Under the pieces are notes generated by a model. It ran no database searches, had not been told where the DNA came from, and saw only the letters and a program-made list of their open reading frames with translations. Position numbers and translations under genes: made by a program. Shown one piece after another: positions 1-6,299 of a DNA stretch of 7,135 nt. The DNA lies in assembly GCA_002762915.1 (NCBI GenBank), contig PCYF01000025.1, forward strand, positions 1-7,135, given 5' to 3'. How positions within the stretch are numbered: the first letter of the stretch is position 1; each line of letters begins with the position of its first letter. The DNA comes from Candidatus Woesearchaeota archaeon CG10_big_fil_rev_8_21_14_0_10_32_9 (lineage in GTDB: Archaea > Nanobdellota > Nanobdellia > Woesearchaeales > 21-14-0-10-32-9).

Positions 1-354
1 AAGAACAAAAGGGATCAAATATCCCAGAACAATTGAGGCAAAAATTATTGCAATCATTGAGAGTGCTGCAAAACTCATAGTTCCAGTAGGACTGATGTTC
101 AAATGACTAACACGAATGGCCTCTTCAATTTCAGGAATGCCTTTAGAATCAGGTTTTATAGGGATTATTTTTTCTGCAAAATTACATGCCTGTTCATACA
201 AAGTCAATTCTTTAGGAAGAAATGTTTTTTTAAATGAATTATAGTCGCTAGTTGTGACTTTTTTTACAGGATCGCTTTTTTTCCCAAGTTCTTTATTGAT
301 ACGACTCTTGTACTTTTGTTTAATGTCTATGTAATCGAGCTCGTCTTTTTTCAT
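1..354 (-). CDS. TadC/FlaJ/GspF-family platform protein, 5' part only
   Basis: This is the first 118 codons of a gene that runs off the left edge of the window. The product starts MKKDELDYIDIKQKYK, has a basic soluble N-terminal region of about 90 residues, and then a hydrophobic stretch (about residues 94-118, AALSMIAIIFASIVLGYLIP) that should be the first membrane segment. The segment at residues 51-62 (TLYEQACNFAEK) followed by a helical stretch resembles the cytoplasmic N-terminal part of archaeal type II secretion F / TadC / FlaJ platform proteins. These proteins anchor the assembly ATPase at the membrane and form the base for pilin or archaellin insertion. The ATG at 354 follows a purine-rich GGATGAG ribosome site two bases upstream. 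The gene lies 103 bases downstream of the ATPase gene on the same strand, the usual ATPase-platform order. The family call depends on this pairing as much as on the partial sequence. Confidence 0.75.
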   Translation of the reverse strand, partial: MKKDELDYIDIKQKYKSRINKELGKKSDPVKKVTTSDYNSFKKTFLPKELTLYEQACNFAEKIIPIKPDSKGIPEIEEAIRVSHLNISPTGTMSFAALSMIAIIFASIVLGYLIPFVL

Positions 355-457
355 AACTCATCCTTCTTTTTTTTAAAGTAAAGAATAAAATGAAACTTCT
401 TCTTTTTAAGTTATTCTATTCTTTATAATGTACTCGTCTAAATTGTAATAATTTAAT
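355..457 (-). promoter_or_regulatory. Gap between ATPase and platform genes with possible promoter and RBS
   Basis: This 103-base AT-rich gap separates the ATPase stop codon (TAA, 460-458) from the platform gene start. On the minus strand it holds TTATAAAG at about 429-422, an acceptable archaeal TATA element that would place a transcription start near 399 and give a leader of about 45 bases. A GGATGAG ribosome binding motif (363-357) lies just before the ATG. The platform gene may therefore have its own promoter in addition to read-through from the ATPase gene. No convincing terminator hairpin or T-run is seen. Confidence 0.35.
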
Positions 458-2770
458 TTACTTTTTCATATCTTGCTTTCTTCTACGAATTTCGCGATTT
501 AACCAATCATTCCAAAGGAAAAAAATCTTTTTACTATCAAGTTTCCCGGTATCTGTTTTTACTTTATCACTCATTTTATGAAATTGATCATTGCACGCAA
601 TTACAAATGGCGCTTCTAATAATTCTAACTCAGGTTCTTTTTCATCTTGATTTATTAGAGTTTCCTTTAGTTTTGATCTTAACATAATATTATCCCAAAT
701 AGAATCCCAATCTCCTGCCCACTCTTTAACATTAGATGCAATTGCTTTTAGAATTTCAGAATCACCATTAATTAAATCATCTGTAGGTTCAAGAGAATCA
801 GTCTTTGCGTTATACTTCATTAAATCAACAAAACCTTTTTCTCTTAAAGGATCATCTTCCCAATCTTTTCTAACCTCAGTGATTTGAGTTACTCTTCTCC
901 ACTTATGTAAACCATCTGCACTCTTAATTGGATTAGCAACAATAATAATATCTGTAGCTTTGAAACTGGTTTTAGGAACTCCAAGATCATTCACGACTCT
1001 ATCATAAACACCATAAGGACTATCGCCGTGAATTGTTCCTGCAACAACATTGGCTAGTGCACCTACACGCATAGCTTCATACAATGCTTTTGCTTCAGTA
1101 CTTCTAACTTCTCCAATAAATAAAGCTGAATCCCCCATTCTTAATGTAGTACGTATTCCTTCATCAGCAGGTAACTCGCTTGTTCCTTTTGATAAAGCGG
1201 ATGCTACTTTCATGGCTTGAATATTATATCCAAGATCTTTTAACGCATTGCCAGGAAGTTCAAGTGTATCTTCAATAGTTATTATTCTATATTTTCTCAT
1301 TAATTCAACCATAACGCTACCAAGTAAAGAAGATTTTCCTGCACTTCTAGTTCCAGCAACAAGTAACGTTCTATTCCCATCGATTAAGAAACTAATTAAT
1401 CCCGCGCCCATCGGACTCAACATACCATTTTTAATAAACAAAGGAAGAGTCCAAGGCTTATCTCTATGTCTTCTAAAAGCATAAGCAATTCCTGTAGGAT
1501 TCAAAGGTTTACCAATAACACCAACTCTTGCGCTAGCCACGCCAGGAATATCAATATCTGTATCAAGAATAGGATTGGCTTCATCAAGAGGTCTTCCTGA
1601 TAATAATCTTAATTTTGATGCCCAAGATTCTACATCACTAAGACTTGTGATTATGTTTGTTCTACAATCGTCAAATGCAGAATGAACTAAAAAAATCGGG
1701 GACTGTCCCGTTGGGCTGTTTATAGTTATATCTTGAACATGTTCATCTTTAAGAAGAACTTCAATCAAACCAAAACCAACTGTGTATCTTATTAAAATTT
1801 GAGTCAGATCCTCAAGTTCATCAATAGTTAAGTTTAGTTTTTTATATTCAATTAATTCTTCCAATAAATCCATTCCAACATTATAAAAAATTTCTCTCAT
1901 TCTCTGAGGATTAACAAAATCTTGTTCTTCTGGCTTATAATCTGCCATAATTTTTCTGGCCATATCTAGAATTTCATATTTTTCTTCAGAAAGCTTAAAC
2001 TCTGGAGGAATAATATGATATAAATATTGAACATTATCTGGCAATTTGAAGATAACAACTTCTGTATCGCCTACGCTATAATTCATAACTTCCTCGCCAT
2101 CTTTTGGATACGTCGCCATCAACTTTGTAAACATAAAATCAGGTTTTATTATTGGAGAGAAAACTTTTCTGTAAACTTCACGATCACCTATTTTATACCC
2201 TGCCAGGTAAGGTAACACTATTTGAATTATTCTTGTATTTTCAAGACTCTGAATCAAAAACTCAATAAGATTCATGTAATTCTTTTTTGCAGCAAGAATC
2301 TTTTTATCAAACTCTTTATCCGTTTCAATTTTTTCCCGCCTATGAATTCTCTTTAATTCAACAAAACAACCAACAGGATCCCTAGTCATAAAATTAAAAA
2401 TCAAACTATGAATTTCGTTATATCTTTGTGCAAGAATGTACTTGTTTGACTCATCAAGCAAACCAGATAATGCTTCATAAGAAAATAAATCTTTTTGTTT
2501 TATTAACTGCTTGTACAATTTTGCAATTTCAACAATATATCTTACTTGATCATAATCATACTCATAATCATGCTTTTGATTAAAAATAATTTTAGTGATA
2601 CTAGGATTAGCAATTAAAAGCTCGCAAGTTTTAGCCATACAAAGAGAATCGTCTTCAAGTGAGGGAAGTCTGGCAACATCTATGTAATTAACACGAAGAA
2701 GATTATCATAGCCCTCTTTGACTATTTCGTAATCCTGGAAAAAACCAGTTCCCTTTTTCTTTTCTACCAA
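458..2770 (-). CDS. FlaI/TadA/VirB11-family type II/IV secretion (pilus or archaellum-like) ATPase
   Basis: This is a 770-residue hexameric motor ATPase of the VirB11/FlaI/TadA class, expected at the cytoplasmic membrane where it powers assembly or secretion with the TadC/FlaJ-like platform encoded next. Walker A is GTRSAGKSS at residues 473-481 (K479). The Asp box with acidic residues is ITIEDTLELP (497-506, E500 and D501). Walker B is ALFIGEVRS (549-557, E554) and the His box is GTIHGD (578-583, H581). The strongly conserved stretch around residues 564-593 is typical of archaeal members. The protein is long: about 300 residues precede the usual N-terminal domain (about residues 300-460), and a charged tail of about 100 residues follows the core. 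The start is TTG at 2770. GAGGGTGA lies four bases upstream, a stop codon closes the frame seven codons upstream with no ATG or GTG between, and the first internal Met is only at residue 45. No signal peptide or membrane segment is seen. The exact machine (pilus, archaellum-like, or secretion) cannot be decided from the ATPase alone. Confidence 0.93.
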   Translation of the reverse strand: MVEKKKGTGFFQDYEIVKEGYDNLLRVNYIDVARLPSLEDDSLCMAKTCELLIANPSITKIIFNQKHDYEYDYDQVRYIVEIAKLYKQLIKQKDLFSYEALSGLLDESNKYILAQRYNEIHSLIFNFMTRDPVGCFVELKRIHRREKIETDKEFDKKILAAKKNYMNLIEFLIQSLENTRIIQIVLPYLAGYKIGDREVYRKVFSPIIKPDFMFTKLMATYPKDGEEVMNYSVGDTEVVIFKLPDNVQYLYHIIPPEFKLSEEKYEILDMARKIMADYKPEEQDFVNPQRMREIFYNVGMDLLEELIEYKKLNLTIDELEDLTQILIRYTVGFGLIEVLLKDEHVQDITINSPTGQSPIFLVHSAFDDCRTNIITSLSDVESWASKLRLLSGRPLDEANPILDTDIDIPGVASARVGVIGKPLNPTGIAYAFRRHRDKPWTLPLFIKNGMLSPMGAGLISFLIDGNRTLLVAGTRSAGKSSLLGSVMVELMRKYRIITIEDTLELPGNALKDLGYNIQAMKVASALSKGTSELPADEGIRTTLRMGDSALFIGEVRSTEAKALYEAMRVGALANVVAGTIHGDSPYGVYDRVVNDLGVPKTSFKATDIIIVANPIKSADGLHKWRRVTQITEVRKDWEDDPLREKGFVDLMKYNAKTDSLEPTDDLINGDSEILKAIASNVKEWAGDWDSIWDNIMLRSKLKETLINQDEKEPELELLEAPFVIACNDQFHKMSDKVKTDTGKLDSKKIFFLWNDWLNREIRRRKQDMKK

Positions 2771-2774
2771 AAAT

Positions 2775-2782
2775 TCACCCTC
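2775..2782 (-). promoter_or_regulatory. Ribosome binding site deciding the TTG start of the ATPase
   Basis: On the minus strand GAGGGTGA is followed by ATTT and then the TTG start codon. It closely resembles the archaeal consensus GGAGGTGA, complementary to the 3' end of 16S rRNA. It supports TTG at 2770 as the true start, because no ATG is available nearby in this frame. Confidence 0.7.
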
Positions 2783-2793
2783 AATTACTCATT

Positions 2794-2820
2794 AATTGTC
2801 TAATGCGCGATTAACCAATT
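2794..2820 (-). other. Imperfect inverted repeat / possible hairpin in the ATPase leader
   Basis: The 27-base stretch pairs AATTG with CAATT at its ends and TAAT with ATTA inside, around a CGCGC centre. Read as minus-strand RNA it can form about ten pairs, including one U-G wobble and interrupted by one G-A mismatch, with a five-base CGCGC loop. It lies between the predicted transcription start (near 2836) and the ribosome site. It could be a leader hairpin or a DNA operator. The stem is AT-rich and weak, so chance is a real alternative. Confidence 0.3.
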
Positions 2821-2857
2821 TGAAGACAGTTAACAAACAAGAATACGGCCTCTATTG

Positions 2858-2872
2858 TATATAAATCTTTTC
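2858..2872 (-). promoter_or_regulatory. Promoter of the ATPase gene (BRE plus TATA box)
   Basis: The minus strand reads GAAAAGATTTATATA, a purine-rich BRE followed by a near-consensus archaeal TATA box (TTTATATA). Transcription would start about 26 bases downstream, near 2836, giving a leader of about 65 bases. That leader contains the inverted repeat at 2794-2820. Confidence 0.6.
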
Positions 2873-2910
2873 TCTATAAACCTTTTCTTGTTAGATTTTT
2901 TACTTCAAAA

Positions 2911-2925
2911 GCGAAAATATAAAAA
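2911..2925 (+). promoter_or_regulatory. Promoter of the 2950 coiled-coil gene (leaderless)
   Basis: GCGAAAA (BRE-like) is followed directly by TATAAAAA. The centre of the TATA box is about 28 bases before the GTG at 2950, which is the normal distance to the transcription start. No ribosome binding motif is visible before the GTG. A leaderless transcript is therefore the simplest reading. It diverges from the ATPase promoter, with the two TATA boxes about 60 bases apart. Confidence 0.6.
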
Positions 2926-2949
2926 TGAACCAAATAAATATAACCTAAA

Positions 2950-3576
2950 GTGGATGCGCCTCAACAAACTCAAAATAGAAACGAAAGACCCGGATTTAAG
3001 AATATAGATGTTAATTCTAGTAATCAATTTGGTAGTTCTGGAAATATGCCTGAACAAGAGATGCAACAATTCAGAGAAAGTATAAAACGACATGAAGAAG
3101 CAAAAACGCTCACAAGATTGCTGGCAGATGTAGCAGCAGAACTAAGAATTTTAGAGGACAGATATACAAATTTAAGAAAAAAAAATCAGCTAACTGATCA
3201 AGCATTATTAGAAACTCAAAGAACATTCTCGAAAGAAAAAAGAGTTTTAAACGAAGAGCTGGCCGAAGCAAAAATGAAACTTCAAGATTTAACAGAAGAT
3301 GTGACTTTGATGAAATCTGAGTTCAAAGACGTAGTTAAACAAAAGGACTTCAAGGTAATAGAAAAATATCTAGATATGTGGGAACCTTTACAATTTGTGA
3401 CAAGAAAAGAGGTAGATGAGCTGATTGATGAATTAGAAGAAAGAAAAAAAGAATTGGTGGAGCCTGTAGTAAAACAGGAAAAACTGAAAAAAATTGAGAC
3501 GCCTGAGAAAAAAGAACCAGGCAAGTATAAAAAGTCAAAATCTGTCTCAAAGAAATCTTCTAAAAGAAAATCTTAA
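2950..3576 (+). CDS. Coiled-coil protein with basic tail, possible accessory factor of the secretion/pilus machine
   Basis: This 208-residue soluble protein has no signal peptide or membrane segment. Residues 1-40 are Gln/Asn/Ser-rich and likely disordered. Residues about 43-130 are charged and heptad-like, predicting a long coiled coil. A distinct block follows at 133-155 (DFKVIEKYLDMWEPLQFVTR at 133-152, then KEV) with two conserved-looking aromatic/Pro positions, then another helix (155-170). Residues 175-208 are Lys/Ser-rich and disordered. The start is GTG at 2950: a TAA stop lies three codons upstream in frame, the TATA box is at leaderless distance, and the next in-frame Met is residue 33. 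The gene is back to back with the ATPase gene and 54 bases upstream of another coiled-coil gene. By position it could be a cytosolic accessory part like the archaellum FlaC/D/E proteins, but no family motif proves this. I do not recognise a named family. Lys-rich tails can also bind nucleic acid or acidic lipids. Confidence 0.8.
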   Translation: MDAPQQTQNRNERPGFKNIDVNSSNQFGSSGNMPEQEMQQFRESIKRHEEAKTLTRLLADVAAELRILEDRYTNLRKKNQLTDQALLETQRTFSKEKRVLNEELAEAKMKLQDLTEDVTLMKSEFKDVVKQKDFKVIEKYLDMWEPLQFVTRKEVDELIDELEERKKELVEPVVKQEKLKKIETPEKKEPGKYKKSKSVSKKSSKRKS

Positions 3577-3583
3577 AAGAAAC

Positions 3584-3621
3584 TTTTATATACTTATCTT
3601 GGGTAGACAATTAAAAAGAGG
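3584..3621 (+). promoter_or_regulatory. Promoter and RBS of the 3631 gene
   Basis: TTTTATATA (3584-3592) lies just after the stop codon of the preceding gene and would place a transcription start near 3613. AGAGG (3617-3621) is a weak ribosome binding motif nine bases before the ATG at 3631. The second coiled-coil gene thus probably has its own promoter, although read-through from the first gene is also possible. Confidence 0.5.
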
Positions 3622-3630
3622 AAATAAAAA

Positions 3631-4293
3631 ATGCCAATTTTCGGAGCCGCGCCAAACTTTAACCCGCAAGGTTTACCATTAGATAAAATAAAAACTATGC
3701 GTGCTCAGGGAATGGACAATAATCAAATAATACAATCTCTACAACGAGAAGGATATTCTTCCTCGATGATTTTTGATTCAATGAATCAAGTAGATATGCC
3801 TTCTGCAGAACCAAGACAACAAAATTTTGGAAATGAATACTCAATGAGCCCTCCTAGTGCGCCAGGATTCTCAGCAAATTCATATCAGGACAGACCAAGT
3901 TTTGGAGCTCAAACACAACCTACAAGTGTTCGTGCAGATTCTTCAACAGAGGAACTTGTAGAAGCAATAATAGATGAAAAATGGAATGATCTTGTCAGAG
4001 ACTTAAATAAAATAGTTGACTGGAAAAATACAACTAATAATAGAATGATCTCTCTAGAACAAAGATTTGAAGATATAAGAAGAGAATTTGATAAATTACA
4101 TTCAGCTATAATATCTAAGATTGATGATTACGATAGAAACATTACAAATGTTGGTGCAGAAGTGAAAGCAATGGAGAAAGTATTCTCAAAAGTCTTACCT
4201 GTATTCACTGAAAATGTATCTGAATTATCAAGAATATCTAAAGACTTTAATAAAAAACCTGTGCCGAAAAAAGTTCAACAAGAAGAACAATAA
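3631..4293 (+). CDS. FlaC-like coiled-coil protein with N-terminal UBA-like helical motif
   Basis: This 220-residue soluble protein has three parts. Residues about 15-54 form a small helical motif (LDKIKTMRAQGMDNNQIIQ at 17-35, followed by SLQREGYSS) whose pattern, two short helices with a Gly turn, resembles UBA-like or short helical adaptor domains seen at the N-terminus of many archaeal proteins. Residues 56-105 are Pro/Gln/Ser/Asn-rich and likely disordered. Residues 106-210 are a long charged helical region predicted to be coiled coil. It contains EKWNDLVRDLNKIVDWK (116-132) and ends in the well-patterned LPVFTENVSELSRI (189-202). The C-terminal part is reminiscent of archaellum accessory protein FlaC and of conserved coiled-coil proteins found near pilus-type ATPases in DPANN genomes; this is from memory and untested. 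No membrane segment or signal peptide is seen, so a cytosolic role under the ATPase or platform is plausible. The start ATG at 3631 has AGAGG nine bases upstream. Confidence 0.8.
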   Translation: MPIFGAAPNFNPQGLPLDKIKTMRAQGMDNNQIIQSLQREGYSSSMIFDSMNQVDMPSAEPRQQNFGNEYSMSPPSAPGFSANSYQDRPSFGAQTQPTSVRADSSTEELVEAIIDEKWNDLVRDLNKIVDWKNTTNNRMISLEQRFEDIRREFDKLHSAIISKIDDYDRNITNVGAEVKAMEKVFSKVLPVFTENVSELSRISKDFNKKPVPKKVQQEEQ

Positions 4294-4302
4294 GTACAAA
4301 AA

Positions 4303-4331
4303 TATTTTCTATTAGTTATTATTTTTATTTA
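4303..4331 (+). terminator. T-rich terminator region between convergent genes
   Basis: After the 3631 gene the plus strand is rich in T tracts (ATTTTC, TTATTATTTTTATTT). Archaeal termination is usually driven by such oligo-T tracts rather than hairpins. The converging minus-strand gene ends at 4376; its own downstream strand has only a weak T-run (ATATTTTTG). No stable hairpin is visible in the 82-base gap. Confidence 0.4.
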
Positions 4332-4375
4332 GATATATACAAGTTATAATTCTTTAATCAGAGTGTGCTTTTAGT

Positions 4376-5014
4376 CTAATCGTTGTCTATCCAAGATTTA
4401 GTTAACAAGAACATAGCAAAAGCACCAATAAGCATAACAACTATCATTCCAAGAACTTGTGGATTTACAAGAGTATTAAGAACGTTATTTCCAAAATTAT
4501 CTGTGGCTGTTTCATCTGGAGTTCCTGGAGCACCATTATTTCCAACAGTTAAATTATCGGTCGTTGTTACGCTAGTATCAGTTCCTGAAGTACTAGTTGT
4601 ACCTGTTCCAGTTGAACCAGTTCCTTGATTAAGTGTTTGCTGTCCAAATGCGTTACCCAAACCAAATAGCAATATAAGAATTGCAAAAATTATAGGCCAG
4701 ATTCTAAATTCTGACCGCGCGCCCGCCTTAAGATCAGAGTGTTTTAGGCCGAACATCATCAAAATGAATAATATAAAAAATCCAATGAATATTACGACGA
4801 AGAACCAAGGTGTGATAAATGTGATAAGTGCTAAGGCTCCAGGGCTTGTTATGCTTAACACTGCGAATGCAAATGCAACTAATGCATAAAGACCTGTATT
4901 TCCTCCGAAGGGTTTCATGAATGATAAGAACCCATAAATTATAACAAAAACCAATAATAGTGTGAAAATAACATTAAAGTAATTCAACACACCAATATCG
5001 AGGAAAGTTGCCAT
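4376..5014 (-). CDS. Five-TM membrane protein, third paralogue, with Ser/Thr/Gly-rich outer loop
   Basis: This 212-residue integral membrane protein has predicted membrane segments at about 12-31, 41-58, 66-90, 105-123 and 187-205. The basic loop KHSDLKAGARSEFR (91-104) and the positive-inside rule put the N-terminus outside and the C-terminus inside. Residues 124-183, between segments four and five, are then extracellular and rich in Gly, Thr and Ser, with one N-glycosylation sequon (N154-L-T156). It is a divergent paralogue of the two genes upstream. LLVFVIIYGFLSFMKPFG (20-37) matches LLVFTLVFAFLEKTKIFG of the first paralogue in 9 of 18 positions without gaps, six residues earlier in the chain. 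The start ATG at 5014 has GGTGAT six bases upstream, and the gene follows the preceding one by 19 bases, so they are almost surely co-transcribed. I do not recognise a named family. Role unknown; an envelope complex or a part of the pilus/secretion machine are both possible. Confidence 0.85.
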   Translation of the reverse strand: MATFLDIGVLNYFNVIFTLLLVFVIIYGFLSFMKPFGGNTGLYALVAFAFAVLSITSPGALALITFITPWFFVVIFIGFFILFILMMFGLKHSDLKAGARSEFRIWPIIFAILILLFGLGNAFGQQTLNQGTGSTGTGTTSTSGTDTSVTTTDNLTVGNNGAPGTPDETATDNFGNNVLNTLVNPQVLGMIVVMLIGAFAMFLLTKSWIDND

Positions 5015-5020
5015 TCAAAA

Positions 5021-5026
5021 ATCACC
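5021..5026 (-). promoter_or_regulatory. Ribosome binding site of the third membrane paralogue
   Basis: GGTGAT on the minus strand, six bases before the ATG at 5014, is the canonical archaeal Shine-Dalgarno core. It falls in the 19-base gap after the preceding gene. Confidence 0.75.
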
Positions 5027-5033
5027 AAGCCAC

Positions 5034-5639
5034 TTAAGGATTCTTAATCATCTTATTGATTTCCTTCAAAAGATTAGTATCATTGCCGGTCTTTGGTTTA
5101 TCTTCTTTAGTAATTAACCAAATTACTATTCCGAATACCAATAACGTGACAACGAGTGCCTGCAATTGAGGATCCTGTAAGAAATACAACCAAGAAGGTA
5201 AATTATTATCAAACCATCCAGCTGATGTTCCAAATATGAATAAGATTACTAGGAATGCTAATATTACAAATATTCCTCCAAAACTACTTCCGCCAATATC
5301 AAGTTCTTTACCAAATACTCCGATTATTAACAGAATCATAACGATTATTACTGCAACAAGAGCAACATTTGGAAGTGCTTCATTAATAATATCTACAACA
5401 CTTAAACCGTAAGGATATCTTCCAGTTACGTGAGGAATAACGACTGCTAAAGCCATAACTAATGAAATTATAACGTTAAAATTCTTTCTTGGCTTTCCTT
5501 CTTCATCTTTACCAAGAATCTTTGTTCTCTGAAGAACTGCGAAAATTATAGTGAAAATAAGAATGAATGGCATGATGACATCTACTATGCCCATGTTTTC
5601 AAGCGTATACATTAAATATCTGAAATCCCAGTAAACCAT
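5034..5639 (-). CDS. Five-TM membrane protein, second paralogue
   Basis: This 201-residue protein has an 18-residue N-terminal segment (MVYWDFRYLMYTLENMGI) and predicted membrane segments at about 19-37, 53-71, 87-109, 121-141 and 157-175. Basic residues in the first loop (RTKILGKDEEGKPRKN, 38-53) and the tail suggest N-terminus outside and C-terminus inside. The start is set at ATG 5639 rather than the adjacent in-frame TTG at 5642, because GGTGAT ends five bases before the ATG but only two before the TTG. This choice also aligns the protein gaplessly with the first paralogue over 43 residues, with 18 identities including G17, D20, P24, F25, T39, K40 and G43. Between segments four and five both share a GW(F/L)D motif (GWFDNNLPSWL here). 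The tail NLLKEINKMIKNP may form a short cytosolic helix. No enzyme motif is visible and I do not recognise a named family. Confidence 0.87.
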   Translation of the reverse strand: MVYWDFRYLMYTLENMGIVDVIMPFILIFTIIFAVLQRTKILGKDEEGKPRKNFNVIISLVMALAVVIPHVTGRYPYGLSVVDIINEALPNVALVAVIIVMILLIIGVFGKELDIGGSSFGGIFVILAFLVILFIFGTSAGWFDNNLPSWLYFLQDPQLQALVVTLLVFGIVIWLITKEDKPKTGNDTNLLKEINKMIKNP

Positions 5640-5701
5640 CAATAATCACCTTTTTTACATTCAACCATTATCTTACTCATTTATATTTCTTTTCAATAAA
5701 A
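5640..5701 (-). promoter_or_regulatory. Internal promoter and RBS before the second membrane paralogue
   Basis: In this 62-base gap the minus strand reads GAAAAG (5694-5689, BRE-like) directly followed by AAATATAAAT (5688-5679, TATA). Transcription would start near 5657, giving an 18-base leader that includes GGTGAT (5650-5645), five bases before the ATG at 5639. The second and third paralogues can thus be expressed from their own promoter as well as by read-through from the first. Confidence 0.55.
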
Positions 5702-6277
5702 CTAACTTTTCTTGGCATCTCCCTTTTTCTCAGGGCTCCAAGTAATATAAATCATGAATCCAACAATAACTACTAACATTACAATTGATGCCGTAGCTTC
5801 ACTTCCCCACATTCCGCTCAACCAAGTCATCACCAAATCAAGCCAACCTAATGAATCAAGGAAAATTAAAGCTATTCCGAAAAATACAATTATTTCAAAT
5901 ACAGTGGTCCAAGTTTTATTGAGGAAAAAACCATCTTTTTCCTCTTTCTGGAAGGATCCGACTGTAAGTGTGAATGAGAAAACTAATATTATTAACAAAA
6001 CAACTTTCGAGGTAAGTTCACTTATTAATGCAACTAGTTGAGTAGAAGCAACAACGAAGAATGCAATTGTAAATGCAGCCATGCTGTTCAGATTTTTTCT
6101 GGAAACAATAAGTTGTTTTCCATCAATCTCAGATCTGTATTCTTCTGTTCCAAAAATTTTAGTTTTTTCTAAGAATGCAAAAACAAGAGTGAATACAAGC
6201 AAGAATGGAAGAACAGTATCAAAGATTCCGAGCCTATCCATAAATTCAAGTGCTCCTCTAAATGCGGTAACTGCCAT
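5702..6277 (-). CDS. Five-TM membrane protein, first paralogue
   Basis: This 191-residue protein starts MAVTAFRGALEFMDRLGI and has predicted membrane segments at about 19-37, 65-85, 90-108, 125-145 and 162-179. The first cytosolic loop holds KTKIFG followed by a charged stretch and SRKN; the tail SPEKKGDAKKS is basic. This fits N-terminus outside, C-terminus inside. The open frame extends upstream to a TTG at 6382, but the start is placed at ATG 6277. A TTTATAAA box lies 26 bases upstream (leaderless distance), and the start aligns residue by residue with the second paralogue (F6-R7, G17-I18, D20, P24-F25). The upstream extension (SDRINKRFIKYELSS) is basic and has no counterpart in the paralogue. 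ATG 6283, two codons upstream, is a possible alternative. It shares the GWLD motif after segment four with the second paralogue. It heads a probable three-gene operon divergent from the hydrolase. Function unknown. Confidence 0.85.
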   Translation of the reverse strand: MAVTAFRGALEFMDRLGIFDTVLPFLLVFTLVFAFLEKTKIFGTEEYRSEIDGKQLIVSRKNLNSMAAFTIAFFVVASTQLVALISELTSKVVLLIILVFSFTLTVGSFQKEEKDGFFLNKTWTTVFEIIVFFGIALIFLDSLGWLDLVMTWLSGMWGSEATASIVMLVVIVGFMIYITWSPEKKGDAKKS

Positions 6278-6299
6278 ACGCATACTACTCAACTCGTAC

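Noticed and set aside
1248..1484. Open frame on the plus strand opposite the ATPase core
   Set aside because: It lies wholly antisense to the Walker A and neighbouring region of a well-supported ATPase, with no promoter or ribosome site of its own and an unlikely composition.
1698..1708. GGGACTGTCCC mini-palindrome
   Set aside because: A five-base stem with a one-base loop inside the ATPase coding region; it cannot form a useful hairpin and is expected by chance.
2027..2215. Short plus-strand frame opposite the ATPase N-terminal region
   Set aside because: Antisense to a continuous reading frame, and no promoter or ribosome site precedes it.
3282..3550. Minus-strand frames opposite the first coiled-coil gene
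   Set aside because: Their Ser/Phe-rich products are the complement of Lys/Glu-rich coiled-coil codons. Two overlapping frames are open for the same reason, so neither is likely real.
3494..3682. Plus-strand frame bridging the two coiled-coil genes
   Set aside because: It overlaps both genes in another frame, includes the promoter and RBS of the second, and has no start signal of its own.
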